Source of the DNA: Isoetes taiwanensis | Lineage: Eukaryota; Streptophyta; Lycopodiopsida; Isoetales; Isoetaceae | NCBI GenBank assembly: GCA_021234155.1 | Contig: JAJEKV010000093.1 | Span: forward strand, 994,001 to 1,058,000 | Direction: 5' to 3' | DNA length: 64,000 bases | Shown: positions 19,775 through 32,900 of the stretch, piece by piece | Layout: every line of letters begins with the position of its first letter | Position numbering within the stretch: position 1 is the stretch's first letter | The notes under the pieces: generated by a model | What the model was told of the DNA's origin: nothing | What the model saw: only the letters and a program-made list of their open reading frames with translations | Database searches by the model: none | Made by a program: the position numbers and the translations under genes

Positions 19775-19833
<59 letters not shown>

Positions 19834-19844
19834 CTTTTTTTTTT
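19775..19844. repeat. Poly-T tract
   Basis: About 59 T, one C, then ten T. The homologous place in copy B (about 42,062-42,112) is instead T-runs of 3-9 broken by single C residues. On the minus strand this is a long A-run, as at the end of a retroposed element. Confidence 0.9.
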
Positions 19845-20112
19845 GCACTGGGTTAACTTGACCTAAAAGGACGTGCGAAACTTTTGAAATCCCTTTATTG
19901 TTTTAGGGTATGGTTGCCCTCTGCCGTGACCCCACCTCGGAGCATGAGTCAACCCCCGCCCCTTCATGTTAAAACCACATGTTTCCATGGGTCCACCCGC
20001 CTCTTGACCGCCAGATGTGTCATTGACGGGTTTCATTAACCGAGATACCGGCCCATCAACCGTCGGTTCCGCTGCCTTTGTCGTGAGTTCAGTCCTGTGT
20101 ACCGCGGTAATC

Positions 20113-20574
20113 AATGACCATGTCCATGGTGGGCAGGAGAAAATACCCCGAGCATGCCGATTTGAAAGACGAATTCAATGCGGGTGATTTGAATTGGCGC
20201 CCAAACCTAGCACTTGATTGCATTCTTGTGAATTCAATTCTCCTCCCTCGCTATGGCTTCCATGGACATAAAATCCCCGCCCTCCTTTCATAGTTCATAT
20301 GTTCTTTTGAAGAGGGCGCTAAGAGCACGTACCATGGTTTCTCGATGAGGGCACGAAGAGATACCGACGCTGAAAGAGGTACCAGGAGACCGACATCATC
20401 TAAGGGTCTGCGCGCCCAGGACAAAGAAGAGGGCACCGCAAGGCAGTGCTGCTACCAGTCCAATGCCAAGGCCGAGTAGGAGAGGCCAATGGACCGAGGA
20501 GCAAATGCTGGACATCCTTGAAGAGGTAAATGAACTTGGCATTACAATTAGAGAGGCATCAAGGAGGTCTAGGT
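20113..20574 (+). pseudogene. Pogo-like leader and first 37 codons, inverted
   Basis: The leader (reverse complement of 2,575-2,930) is followed by a start at 20,463: MPRPSRRGQWTEEQMLDILE and VNELGITIREASRRS. Here Trp10 is intact, unlike the copy at 2,545. Similarity stops after AGGAGGTCT at about 20,571. The missing continuation begins with the same GTCTGG at about 19,180 on the minus strand. So this piece and the fragment at 18,430-19,190 look like one transposase separated by an inversion or complex rearrangement. Confidence 0.65.
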
Positions 20575-20760
20575 CCAATGTTGATGCAGAGTCGTGGCTA
20601 GATAAAATGCATGAGTTTGGAAAATCCTATGGCATGACCGAGAAAGATATTGGCAAAGTTGCAACTACCAACCTTACAGGTTCCGCACATATCTAGTGGA
20701 AGGGCTATGGTAACACTCACGGATTGGCAAGGAGCAAATGTAGATTTAAAACAATTGCAA
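20575..20760 (+). pseudogene. Retrotransposon gag-like fragment
   Basis: In frame with the end of the pogo piece the translation reads DAESWLDKMHEFGKSYGM, then KVATTNLTGSAHI, a TAG, and WKGYGNTH. This resembles the Ty3-type gag capsid pattern (WLD...F..YGM...K...A...LTGSA..WW.G). The TAG stands where the family usually has the first Trp of the WW pair; copy B has TGG at the homologous site (about 42,950). It ends with a TAA near 20,772. Short and broken, so assignment is tentative. Confidence 0.45.
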
Positions 20761-22393
20761 AGGCATTTAAATAAAACATTTAATGATGTGGCTCGCTTGA
20801 AGGATTTATGCTAGGCATAATTTCATATTGCTTTTTAAACGTGTCCACATATTGCTTTTTGTCCATCTAAAGTATGAAGTTACCACAAGAGAAGAGCAAA
20901 TATGATCTTAGAACCCAAAAACTTGTGCAATGTCAGGCGCCTACACATCTAAGCTTTTAGCACCTTGTGAAGGAAGCCATTGAAATGATATCATATGTTT
21001 ATCCATTTGCTAAGGGTTTTGTTCAGTTGGAAATACTTATTGATACTTATTAAGGAAATGATTTCATATAGATCATTTGATTTGAGATAGTTGTACACTG
21101 AATATCATGCTCCAACTTTCAGATTTAAATAAAGAGAAAGTTAGCGCCTTTTGAGGTTGAGAAAACATGTTGGTGTGCCATGTGAAATTTCAATGAGAAG
21201 TTTTAAGTCACACAATGCTGAGAAGACTTGATGGTTTTCATACAATGCTTCAAACGCAAAAATAGTGATACTATTGGATGAACAATCATCGCTTAAATAG
21301 TGTATAAAATATTGCATCTTTATGTTTGATTTAAGAAATTGAAGGTGGAATTCAACATTGGTGCCATGGATTCAACTTCATCATTAGCTGATGAAGAGTC
21401 CGAACATTGCTATAATGCATCAATGAACGTCACTTGCATAATTCTCGTCACATTGTTTTCCTTACAAATGTGGCCTCTATTATTGCCATCTTTAAGGTCA
21501 AATTTCCCACAAAACTTCTATGACTTTCAAGCGCATAAAATGAAATGGATTAAAAGGATATATAGATGAATGATTGCAAGTGTGGATGAAGCCCCAAGCT
21601 ATGGTAATGCATAACTTTTAGCTATTATCTTGCACGGAAAAGGCAAATGAGTGTAATGTTTTATTTTGAACACTTCGAGTTAGCTTAGCTTACTATGTAA
21701 CTCGTGATAACATTCATTCAACCTAATGTTTATCCCTCGGGAAAATTGAATGTGTGACCGGAAATTAGAACATGTAACTCGTGATAACATTCAACCTAAT
21801 GTTTATCCCTTGGGAAAATTGAATGTGTGACTGCAAATTGCACGTCACTTGTTCATTTCAACGAGAGGGGTTATAATTTCAAACTGGTAACAGTGGGATT
21901 CTAGATTCGGTCAGGATCATTGAAGCTCTGCTGAAATGGGAGCATTGAAGCAAAACCATAGTTCATAATAGTTCAAAAAGTTACACTGGTGGACTTTGGC
22001 AATGAATTCAGGTGTGCCACAGAAATCATCCTCCGGTTGCAACAGGAAGAAAGATTTCACAAGCGGAAATATAAAGAATGAATTTAGTGAAGCAGCCGCA
22101 AGGTATGATGGGAGGTCAGTTCACAATAATAATTAAAAGGTTCTGGACTCGCAGAAGAAATTTACTTCAATGTCAGAAAATAATGATACATCATTGGAGC
22201 ACCAATGGAGTTTATAATGCGTCGTTATCCATGGACTTCGTTTGTTTACTTTATTTACTTTGCCAACTTCATCAGGCTTTACAACTCTCTAGTAACTTAT
22301 CTGTATATTGGGTGCTACATTGCCAGTCAGTGAACTGTACAGCTTGAGTCAAAATCGATGGTTTTTTTAATGCAACACTGGTCCACAGATCTA
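20761..22393. other. Non-coding stretch between gag fragment and DNAAF5
   Basis: No coding family recognised. Apart from the 77-bp direct repeat at 21,696-21,845 I see only AT-rich sequence. It is conserved, with indels, at 43,030-44,560 in copy B. Confidence 0.45.
21696..21845. repeat. Two direct copies of a ~77-bp unit
   Basis: TGTAACTCGTGATAACATTC, ACCTAATGTTTATCCC and GGGAAAATTGAATGTGTGAC occur twice in the same order, 77 bp apart. Both units are also present in copy B near 43,950-44,080. Confidence 0.85.
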
Positions 22394-25300
22394 TTAAGCA
22401 CCCTCCTTGATTTCAGTATTTTGAACATCCATGTGAGTAAATAGATTATCTAAAAAGCTTTGAACCTGCTAAATAAAGCATCTTAAGGCATTAGGCAAAT
22501 ACTTATACACAATGGCAATAACCAAGTCTGTTTGGACATATGCAATTGATCCAAATTCTACGAAAGCCAAGAAAACTACCATGGAACGACAATACATTCC
22601 AACCATGCTGAAAGTAACCTTTGGGAATTTGAGGAGTACTTTCTGACACTCATAGGTACTAAATGGATAACATAAATTTTGAATATAAGTGAACAATGTT
22701 GGTAGAAGCTCACATCTCTTTTGCTATAAGTAGTTGGCATAGACATGAAGTAAATGAGGATTGCCCTCAATGCTGCAGACCGTACATTGTCATTGCTATC
22801 ATCCAGACGTTTCTCTAACATGTGCCCAATTTCGCATCTCTGTTCATCTGCTTAGAATCCTTAGGATTAGGTATCATGCTTCTAATACTTTCCATATTTA
22901 GATGCATTCTACAGAACAGGAAAGCATAAAATCAATTGCTTGCCTTTGAGAACCCCTCCACAAATATTTATTACATTTTCAAGGACATGGCAAGTAACAC
23001 GACGTGTGTCGACATAAAAGTCTTCATCTATACAAGACTTTATAATTGGTAACATCTGACCATGTTCAATTAATTCAATCAAATCCACCTAAAAAATATA
23101 TTTTAGGTTAGTAACTAAACAAAAATTGATGCAAATTCAAAAGAACATCGCATGGACTTTGTCAAAGCAACAGTATGCTACTTACCATATTTGCTGCCAC
23201 AAGATGGCCAAACGATGATGTCAAGGAACAAGAAATAAGCATGACCAAATTGCTCATGCCTCTATCTTTACATTACCAGGTAGAGAAATGCCTCTATATA
23301 TCTAGACAAATGTAGAAGCATATTGTAACCCATTCTATGCTGTCATCGGTTGGAGGATTCTATTCCGCTCGCATAGATGAGAGGTTAATAAATCAACATG
23401 GGTCTATGGGAGTGCATACGAGCCTTTTAAATGACACGATGGTTTTTTTTTAAACCATTTCCATATATATATTTATGGGCTAGGGATGTCTTTTGATACT
23501 GACACAGTGCAAATTTTATAAAGCGGTCAAATTTTCATTTTAAAAACCCACATACATTATCCCCCTTATATATATCCCCCAGCCTCTCATGCCTCAGACA
23601 AAAGCACCTTATTGCAGAAGGCAACAGGCATGTTGATGGCCATGCTAAGTTGTCCCGGATACTTTGTATCCGTCACCTTACAAAGCAAATGTTGCCCGTC
23701 ACTATTCCCAGTGCCCAACAACATACAGAACATTACATTATTGAAGATAAAACCCTCCATGTCCCATCCCTAAACTTACCGCATTACAAAGTCCTTGTCT
23801 GAGAAATGTTCCAAGGGCAACCATGGTAGCATGCCGAACCGCAGCACCAACCTATGTATAAGAAGATATGAATAGAACTAAGAAACAAATTGAACAACAC
23901 GATAAGCCACACACCTTGCCAACTTGCCAAACTCCACATGGCAAAAGCAACTGAGTAATCACTTCAACTGCAACCTGAGTCCAGAAAGTGTGGAAGTCTG
24001 CATTCTCAAACAAGTCGTCCAGTAACTGTAAAAGCCCACTAGAATTGTTAGCAGCAAAACTTTCTGGTCAATTTCCAAAAGAAGATTCTAGTGAACTCCT
24101 TGATGCATATAGCTCTCATAGCAGTAGACTCAATAATGGATACCAACACCCCAACCTGTATTTTCATTGCCTTATTGTGCTATTACATGCTGGTCGACAT
24201 TTCAATGTTTAACTTAATGCCCTTATGACTTAACGATGAAGATTAAATTTCCTCACTGACTTGTAATGTGCTAATACGAAGTGCGGGGTCTCTTTCAGGG
24301 TGAAGACACTTTGCAAATACTGGAAGCAATTCTCGAAGATATGGAACAACCTGCAAGGCCCCAAAAAATAGATTTTGTAATTGGCAAGACATGGTAGATA
24401 CATAGACAATGCACATTCACATTCATACCGCACTGCCAGAAGTATATAAAATAGTGCGGAAGTATTTGCGGCCATGTGAGCTTTCGGTCCATTCTTCACT
24501 CCCTATAATTGCTCGACTAAGGAGAAAGTTAATATGCTTTGAATAGAGGTCTTTAGATGAAGAAAACCCGATAACTTTAGAAAAGCTTTCTGTTAAGTCC
24601 GCTGCACTTTTCTCTATTTGTGTATTTCCTGTAGATTGTATCTGGATACAGATCAAAGGCAAACAAACATTAACCTGTAGCATGCTTATCCTAGGTTACA
24701 AATACTTGAAAATGAAAACCTTTTATACGTCACTACACTGTTTTAACGACAAATCAAGCCTTAAAAGATTCATGTTCTGCTGCTGAAAGACTATAGTACA
24801 GAGCAAGATATGTCGATAAACCAAATGAAGCTGCAAATTGCTGCATGTTATTCTATGCATAAGTGAGAAATCGTCAAATAATGCATAACAAATAGATTGC
24901 AACAATGGGATAACCATCTTCCCTCTCGCATATCTGCATATCACAGCATGACTTGGAGATTATCTAACTATCGTGATTTCTGAAAGCAACCAAATCTTTC
25001 CAACATTAGCTGTGGTTATCATTGCTTACATACCTGTCATGCATCACTGCCACCCTTGGTCAGACTAAAGTTCAATATGCAGATGGGGAATTTCCTCAAC
25101 CTAACTGCTCAGAGAATGCCTCCTGCTTCATAAGGCATTCATGCATCTATTGAGACTTTGCCAATTGACCTTTTGCTCAAAATGGGCTAAGTTCACAAAA
25201 AACGTTTGATTTTGTGCCTTGGTCCATATAGCCAGGGAGTTGACAAGTTATAACCAATGAGCATTGACATGTTATATCCACATCCAATTAATACGGTGCT

Positions 25301-28300
25301 GTGCGTCGTTTATCAACCTTCACAATGGGCAAATTTCAAATGCAGTTGACAAAAGGCTAGACCAAATATTGCTCATCTAAATGAATCAAACATCTGAAGG
25401 TGGAAGAACAAAGGAGAATATGCTCAAATCTTGGATAAACTAGAATACTTAAGAGGTATGAATTAGTTAGTTAGTTAGTAGTTTGAACGTCATATCACAT
25501 TAAAGAACTAGAGATTCCACTGCTTCATTCCCTTACTAAAATGTTTTTGTCTTGCAACCATATGGATTATTCTTGAGCATTACGTACAAAAAATAAAGTA
25601 GACAACTAAATTCGGTGCAAAAGGCCCAGGCTCATGCATATGTGATACGCACTAAAAACTATGAGTTAGATTACATAAACTGCTAGGAGCAAAGGGCTTT
25701 TAGGAATTAAACCTTCAAAAGCAGTGCAAGTATTTCTGTTGATGCACACTCGCACAATACACCCAAGACTCTGATAATATTTGTAAGTACTGCCAGGAGC
25801 TGCCACTCAAAGATGCTGTTAAAATCGAAGGTTTCATAGATCACAATATAAGTTACAAGGAAAGACAAAAGACCTGTCTTTGGACTCCAGGATGATCAAT
25901 GGAGTATAAACTACATTCGGAAAGGCTTTCACAAAGCTGCATCAAAAGTTGCCAGAAAAAAGAAACCATAAGACATTATTGCCATATTACATATGCATGC
26001 ATTTCCTATGAATGTTAGAATACCTGAAGAAGTTGTTCATTAGTCCAGCTTTTGTCCTGAACTTTGTATAATAGACCAGATAGAACCACAAGAGTGTTCG
26101 CTCTCTATAACATGATACATGTTTAAGAAAATGGTTTCTTTCAAAAAACAAGGACAGAGAAACCATATGCAGATACCTGAGCATCTGAAGATTTTGAAGA
26201 TGTCAAGTGATCCATAATTATATCTGACCAACTTTGTGGTGAAACATAATAGCCAAGTACTTGTGCTGCTTTGACTACATATTGTGCAATATTTACATCA
26301 TCATCACCAACTGCACTGCACAGGATGTGTGTAATTAGAGTCTCTGCATCATGCTCTGAATCAAGCACTAATGTAATTTTACATGGTAACTCATGTAGTA
26401 AAAGAAACTGCATTTATTTCCGCTGGACTCATAGAAGCAAAGAAAATGCAGAAAATTCAAGAAACTTGATTTGATTTCACCACTCTGGGAAAAAAAATCT
26501 AAGCAGCAATTACTCTGACCACAAAAATACAAAAGGAGTTCCAGTTCCCCAAGAAAAAACTGTCTCCCTAGAATGGGCAACTTGCTCAATCTCACAGGCT
26601 CTGATATGCACTGTACAGACGTTTTTTGAAGGACAAACACAACAATACACAAGGGAAGAGGTGGAGCGCTCAATACATTGCCATGTACAAGAAGGGAACA
26701 CTGTTACATATGTGACCCATAAAGTAGCAACCTATTTAACAGCACGAGATGTCAGCATGGAGTTGCTTCAGTCCAAGATCAGCATCCTCTTCACAATGGA
26801 CACAGACCCAGGGCTGACTCATGTCCAAGTCAAAACATGATAATGAGGTCCAAATATTCACCTGCATAATGCGGGAACAAGCAAATCCAAAAAATTTGCA
26901 GCTCGTTCCTCTGCTAAAATCTGCAAAGTATTAATCATGGTACAATCAGGATTCAATCACTTCCTAGCTTAAATAAAAAGGGAGAAGTTTGTCTGCAAAC
27001 ACCAATGGTTTACCAATATAATATACAGTTGCCGAGCTGCTCCTAGTCTTACCACACTTGTCCATTCTCGCAACTCAGACAGAACAGGACGGAGCAATTG
27101 GCCCAGTGACTCCTGCCAAGAATCAATTGTTAATGCACATAAAGATCAATTGTTTTAAATAAGAGCGGCATTTTCGCACCTGGACTATCATACAGCATCC
27201 TCTTTGCGGTCTTCCCTTGAAAGGTGTAGAAAGGAGGAACTCATTATCCAATGAGCACTTTCTATTGCTTAATTCTTCAAGATTCTTCTCTGGCTGCAAC
27301 TGCATATAAAAGGGAAGCATGAAAGAAAGGAAGATTTATTAACGTCTACGTAAGACCCGAAGGGTCTATGAGACCATAACACAAACAGAATTCAAGACCT
27401 CCAGGAGGATTGTAAAACAGCATAAACTGCCCTGAAATACTGATTTTCTAGTATTTTTACAAAGTGCTGAGATCTAATGAACCATGAGACAACTGAAGCT
27501 TTTGAAAATGAAGAGCAAGATGTTGTCATGTGGAAACATGGAAAATTCGTGACAACCAATCCATGTGTGTTAGCAGCAGTTTTCACCAATCCATGTGTAT
27601 TAGCGGCAGTTTTCACATTGTAGAGAGCATATCTAACTCTATTGACACATGCTGTGGAGGGGTTCCTCAGTCATGGAGCCAAGCTATTATTCTTATCTAT
27701 TGTAATGTTCTGTTTCTCACATCTTCAGAATGCCAATCAAATTTAAAAAGAACGACAATGTTTGTGTTGTATAAATCCTGATGCAGACTGGTTGGTTATG
27801 TCTAAGATATGGGTTTGATGACGAAAATATTTCAAATGCTAATGCAGCCAATTGGAAACAGGAATGTCTAAGAGGTTTCCAGTTTATTTTAAGCATGGCA
27901 ATACTTTAACAGAAGAGCTTTCCCTCATTAAGCTGATACCTCGAGGTGAAATGCTTGAGAACCAAAGGAAACTCCAATCTCTTCAAACAGAGATAAGGAT
28001 ATTCTGACAATGTCAAGGGATTCATCTGTGGTCCCAAGCAGTAACAATGGCAAAAGCTGCATGGCATGCATTCTTGCAATTTTGAAATTGGTCACCTCCA
28101 AACGAAGCCAACCAGCCACACATGAAAAGAATAGCTGCAGTAACACAAAGTTTATATGTGTTATTGGCAAAAAATGACTTGATCGGTTACCTATATGATG
28201 GAATCATATTACCTCCCTTACAGCCGGTGAATGGTCAAATGCCAGCATTTTAGTGGCTGGTAAGAAGGAATCTACAAACATCCCAGCTAATAATCCAGAC

Positions 28301-29987
28301 CTAACAACAGCATCTATAGCATTCAAGACAGCAAGTCTTACCTGCAAGCATCCAGATGTTAAGAAAATGTAAATAAGGGAGAAAAATAAATCAAAAGATG
28401 ACTATTTATACATTTCACGAGTCAATAGTTCAATAAACTTCATAATTCAGTTCCCTGGCTATAGCTTTAGCTGCACTTCTGTTATAGCCTCATTCCCATT
28501 AGCACTTGAAAAATAAATAGGGATAGATAGTAGAAGCCATGTTTTTTTGACTCCTAACAGGTGAAAGCTTTTTCACAATATATCAGTTAATGACGTTGTT
28601 GAAAACATTATAAGCGAATGAGATTAGAATGATGTCGTTTTTCATTTCCTATTTATCATCTTCCTCGTGAGGTTGATATAACAAGTCTAATTATATGATG
28701 CAACCACAATATCTTTTGCAATAGCATGGAACAAGGATAGTAAATCACCCCTGGAATGAATGTCCAACATTACGACTAGAACACCTAACAGGGAATCCAA
28801 ATGTTCCCTTTAGGCCTGTCACACCCTCACCGCAACTACAAATCATTTGACAAGCAGCTTTTTTTACCTCATGGAATGAGTCACATAAAGTAGTGCAGAT
28901 TATCTGCAAGAGTAAACCAAGCCAATATGAGGAGACCCACAAACAAGCATTTGTTTCATTTGAGAGGAAAATTTTGCTACCTGGGACAGAGGATAAAAGA
29001 TGGCATCACTGCATCTACTGAGCACTTTTCAATCAAAGAGCTGAAGACTGAGTAATGCAAGGGCGATCTCCTCAGATTGTCTAAAAATGGAGACTGCCCC
29101 CAGCAGTTAGAAAAGAGTGTGAAATCATTTTATGTCTTTAGCTACAAACATCACCAATAAAAAAAATAACTAGAAAGAGTACCAATACGCCAGCTATTGC
29201 TGGTGCAAGCAATGAGAGTCCCTTTGCACCTATGAAAGCATCCCAATCGACAGTTAAACCAATACTTTACATGCTGCCATAGCATAAGTTGATCGTAACA
29301 TACCTCAGGAAGCCGATGCAATCGTGATCAGAAATAAGCAAAGACAGCTAGCTCCCTACATTTTTCCCCACCGGTCGCTTAAAGACTTTAACATGATTTG
29401 AAGCAGTGTCCTGTCCCATGCCATTGGCAACCAATAACTACCAGTCAAGCAGTATCTTTTACAAAACCAAGTGAATGTTGCAAGTCCAGTCATTGCACCC
29501 ATGCCAAGAAAATGAAGAGCTAGACACGATTTGCTTCATTGGTAGACACAAAACACAATGGCAAAGCAAACTTCACTAATGCACTTTTAGCTCCTAAAAC
29601 ATATGTTAACCATACTAGAGCTGACTTAATACTTACAAAAATCCAAGACCCTCCCTTTTGGGATTATTCTAAGCTCAATTTGCTTTTAGAACATTACTCA
29701 AATATTGTTTTCCCCGTCAGTCATACAGTTGTTTACATGTTTTGGATACAGCAAGACTAAAAACACAATTTTCAACCTCGACAAGCTTAGAAAAAAAAAA
29801 AAAACAAACTTTTTCACTAAGTGGAGAATAAGAAATGCAAACCAAGCAATGTAGAGTAAATAGTCACACTGCCGAACCTGAAGTAGACTCGGTGGTTCAG
29901 CTGATAAGTCAACATTGATGGGTCTTTCTAGTGCTCTTTTCTTGTTGACCGTCCGATCTCTGGTGCAGTTCAGGTCTTTTGTATTTT
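22394..29987 (-). CDS. DNAAF5: DNAAF5/HEATR2-like axonemal dynein assembly factor (copy A)
   Basis: A many-exon HEAT-repeat gene on the minus strand. In this family the protein helps fold and pre-assemble axonemal dynein arms in the cytoplasm before they enter the flagellum. Phase-checked exons: 28,903-28,868, 28,341-28,213, 28,134-27,940, 27,299-27,180, 27,112-27,014, 24,350-24,261, 24,025-23,915, 23,851-23,780, 23,088-22,944, 22,847-22,714 and 22,465-22,394. Others lie near 26,920, 26,370-26,178, 26,104-26,023, 25,938-25,874, 25,803-25,712 and 24,640-24,429. Family landmarks: VAGWLRLEVTNF, EEWTESSHGRKYF, HPERDPALRI and LEKRLDDSNDNVRSAAL, close to animal DNAAF5 segments in the same order. 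The 22,944 donor is GC, confirmed by phase. The N-terminal exon (29,987-29,878) is 7 bp shorter than in copy B and out of frame; exons near 29,231-29,185 and 29,083-28,981 are unclear. No start codon found. The last exon stops early (KEGA-stop) compared with copy B. Confidence 0.8.
22944..22945 (-). promoter_or_regulatory. GC splice donor of a DNAAF5 intron
   Basis: The exon 23,088-22,944 ends CTCAAAG and is followed by GCAAGC. The next exon starts after CAG at 22,847. Joining them gives G+AT = Asp and continues EQRCEIGHMLEKRLDD in frame. Copy B has the textbook GCAAGT at the same place, so this is a GC-AG intron rather than an error. Confidence 0.65.
27530..27620. repeat. 31-bp direct repeat in a DNAAF5 intron
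   Basis: ACCAATCCATGTGTGTTAGC with following AGCAGTTTTCAC occurs twice back to back (about 27,558 and 27,589), with one substitution each. It lies inside the intron between the exons at 27,940 and 27,299, and copy B keeps both units. Confidence 0.75.
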
Positions 29988-29999
29988 CTAAAGTGCAAG

Positions 30000-32900
30000 G
30001 GGAACAGATTATCAAGAATCAATTTTTTAGCCTCCGTCCTTTATCATTTTATTTTCACCCCCAACGTCATTGCAACGTGTGTGATTAACTGGCAACTACC
30101 TGCGGATTAATAGTACGCAACGCTTCTGGCGGTGTTACACCAGTTTCTATTATGATTGATTTGTACAGGACAAAAAATTTGGCGTAATCGACACTTTCTG
30201 ATTAACCATCCCTGCACATTTACGTACCTGAAACGCCACTTTGCTACCCACGCTGACTTATGGGATCGACGTCGAAAACCTCCGGCGGAAACTAAGGCGT
30301 AATCAGCCAATGATACAACGTACCATGTATTTGCGATGGCAGAAACCTATCTGCAGATTTTTTTTCTGAACTGCCTTCAGATTTGTTTGGATATCTTTAG
30401 TCAACTGAATCCAAAAATAAGCTTTTGCGCGAACAATGGCCGCCGTTGGCGAGCTTGCCTTCGGATATTTTCTATACCGTTTTGGAAGTCCGCGCACGCC
30501 GCCCCGCTGAAATCGCTAAGCCTGCCGAATTTTTTGAAGCTACCTTGTAGTTTGTTAGTGCTGCTTTCTCTCGGCATCTGAGTTTATAAAGCGAATATCC
30601 GCCGTCAAACGCCGTTGAAAGTCACATCGAAAGTACGCAACAGGCCCAGCTGAACGCCGTTCAATCGTAAAGGGTTGATTATAATAATTCTGTTCCATAT
30701 CGAATAGGGGCCATAACACTTTCCGGTGCCGCCCTACTGCCGTCAGCAATATTTATTATGCAAAGATGGCACAGCGCAGCGGTAAACCGTAGAATGTGCC
30801 GGCACCGATGGAATATAAGGCAACAAACCGAAACGAGCAGCATCATATTTCAAACCGAAAATGGCATTGTTTGAGTAAAATAGTAGGGTAACATTATTTA
30901 CAATTCCAACAAACTTTTCATTCCCAACTCATCGCGTCAATTGGTGCGGCAGCGATGCGGACAAAAATCATTTACCGCCATACGTTCTAGAGTTCAGTTA
31001 CGACCAGATTTCTTCAAACTACCAACTAAGAACCTCTTTATCTGCCAGAAAGGTCCATTAAACCTCAAAAGAAAGAAAAGCTCTAGGAAACGAAAGAAAC
31101 AAAATGGCAGGATACATATCTCCCCTTCAATGATGAACTTGTAAGAAACCTCAACTTACAGGCCATGTAGACAAAATCTTCGGACCTAAGTCTAAACGAA
31201 TATGCAAGATCTAAAACATGCGATTCGCAACATAAACCCCAATCTTCAATTGACTCTTGAAACAAACTTCAATCTTCGGCATGGCTTCGAGAAATGAAGG
31301 CGCGCGACGAAAACGAAGGCGTAATGAACTGGCGAAAACAAACGGCGACAATCTTTCAAAACCAAATGGCAAACATTATCTGATTTAAGATCTACTGCAA
31401 CAACCAAAACTCAACATCACCACAAAACTCATTCACCACTTTTAGAACAAATAAACGACCCGATCTTTTCAAACCCGGAAGACGCACGGCAACAGCTGCC
31501 AATCAAAATTAATCTGGTTCATGAACGTTTAGAACAGTTCGAATGCCGGAGGAAGACGGAGGATCTAAACCATGGCCAGAACGCTGGATGCTGAAGGAGG
31601 AAGAACAAAGGATGCCCAGTATTTTGCATGGATGGGGATTGAGACGCTGATTCGCTTCGACAGCAGCAAGAAGATATCTTTAAGAATATTTGTGGTCATT
31701 GGTGAAAGCCACAATTGACGTACGTCTCCCCAAGGGCCTTCCCCATACGCAATCGCTAAGGCTTATGGCCGGAGGCTATCCCAAGGAGGACAGTCACTGC
31801 AATTGTGCTGGACACAGGGCCTATTTCCCACCTTAGTTGTTAGCTTAACTACTGTTGGTTTCAAAACCCGAACTTAAAGGCGCCATTTTCCGGTGAGTTA
31901 GAAATGGTGAACCAATCAATCTAACATGCAATTCCATACCCATCATGTCGATAAGAAACGGTAATCAACGAAGCTTGAGGCGATGATTCAATAATTAGTA
32001 AGCATCGGCTGCTGAAGTTAGTGCTAACTATGTTTGTTTCACACCAATTAAGAATTTATATTATGGTTAAAGGACATTTCTATTGAAGCGTAAACGATTC
32101 TACCGTCTTCAGTCGTTTAATTCAATCATGTCCTCAGTGAGGTCCACCTTTGCTCAGAAAATGGCATATGGGAAATTGCCTAGAAATGATTTCTTGTTGA
32201 TCTTAACTTTTGAAGTTGCGTTTGGTCGACAATGGTTCTCATTGCCCCGGAATAACTGCCTGGAATTTTACCACCTCTTCGCTACTGGTCGCGGCACTTA
32301 GGCAATTACTGACAAGATAGTGGTAGCAAGCATGCTATAGTACTTGGATCATCCTAACTTGTTTTTTTATTATGGAGTATATAGGACTTTTGAGCCGAAT
32401 ACACTATGGTGACCAGTATACAGTACCGTTTAGTTTTATTATAGGTTCGCCTTTAGCTAGACAAATCTCTTCTTCTCTAGTTCACATTCTCTAGTGCAAT
32501 ATCAAATTCAATGGTCCCAATAAAAAATCACTATTCAAAAGGATCGCATTCAACGATGTTCATATTACCGGGGTACACAATTGCCTGAATTGCCTGATAA
32601 CCGGGTATCACTCTCTCAACGACGGATCTTCTCAATTGCCTACAAACCCAATCCAATGCTCCTAATTTTAAATCAGTCCACCAGATTTTTCCTCTTCACT
32701 CGTTGATGTCTTCATCCTGGCTAATCTTGTAAACTTTAAATACAATGATACTCCATTACGCTTCGTTACAAAATACCAGTTTCGATAATTTAGGTATATT
32801 TATTTATTTAGTATGTGACTGCGATGAGTAAGTAACTCTAGTTGCAATATATACACGAGTATGTGGATCAGTTTAGAGCATAGCATTACGCAAGACTAGC

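Noticed and set aside
25455-25485. TTAGTTAGTTAG run resembling a telomere-like repeat
   Set aside because: Unit is TTAG (4 bp), only three to five copies, inside a DNAAF5 intron; plant telomere repeat is TTTAGGG.
22394-29987. Importin-beta or cohesin-type HEAT protein
   Set aside because: Several segments in fixed order (EEWTESSHGRKYF, HPERDPALRI, RLDDSNDNVRSAAL, the DLNCTRDP N-terminus) match DNAAF5 specifically.
29698-30015. 105-codon minus frame over the DNAAF5 N-terminal exon in copy A
   Set aside because: It mixes intron and exon; comparison with the 117-bp exon of copy B shows the copy A exon has lost 7 bp, so this frame is not the real protein.
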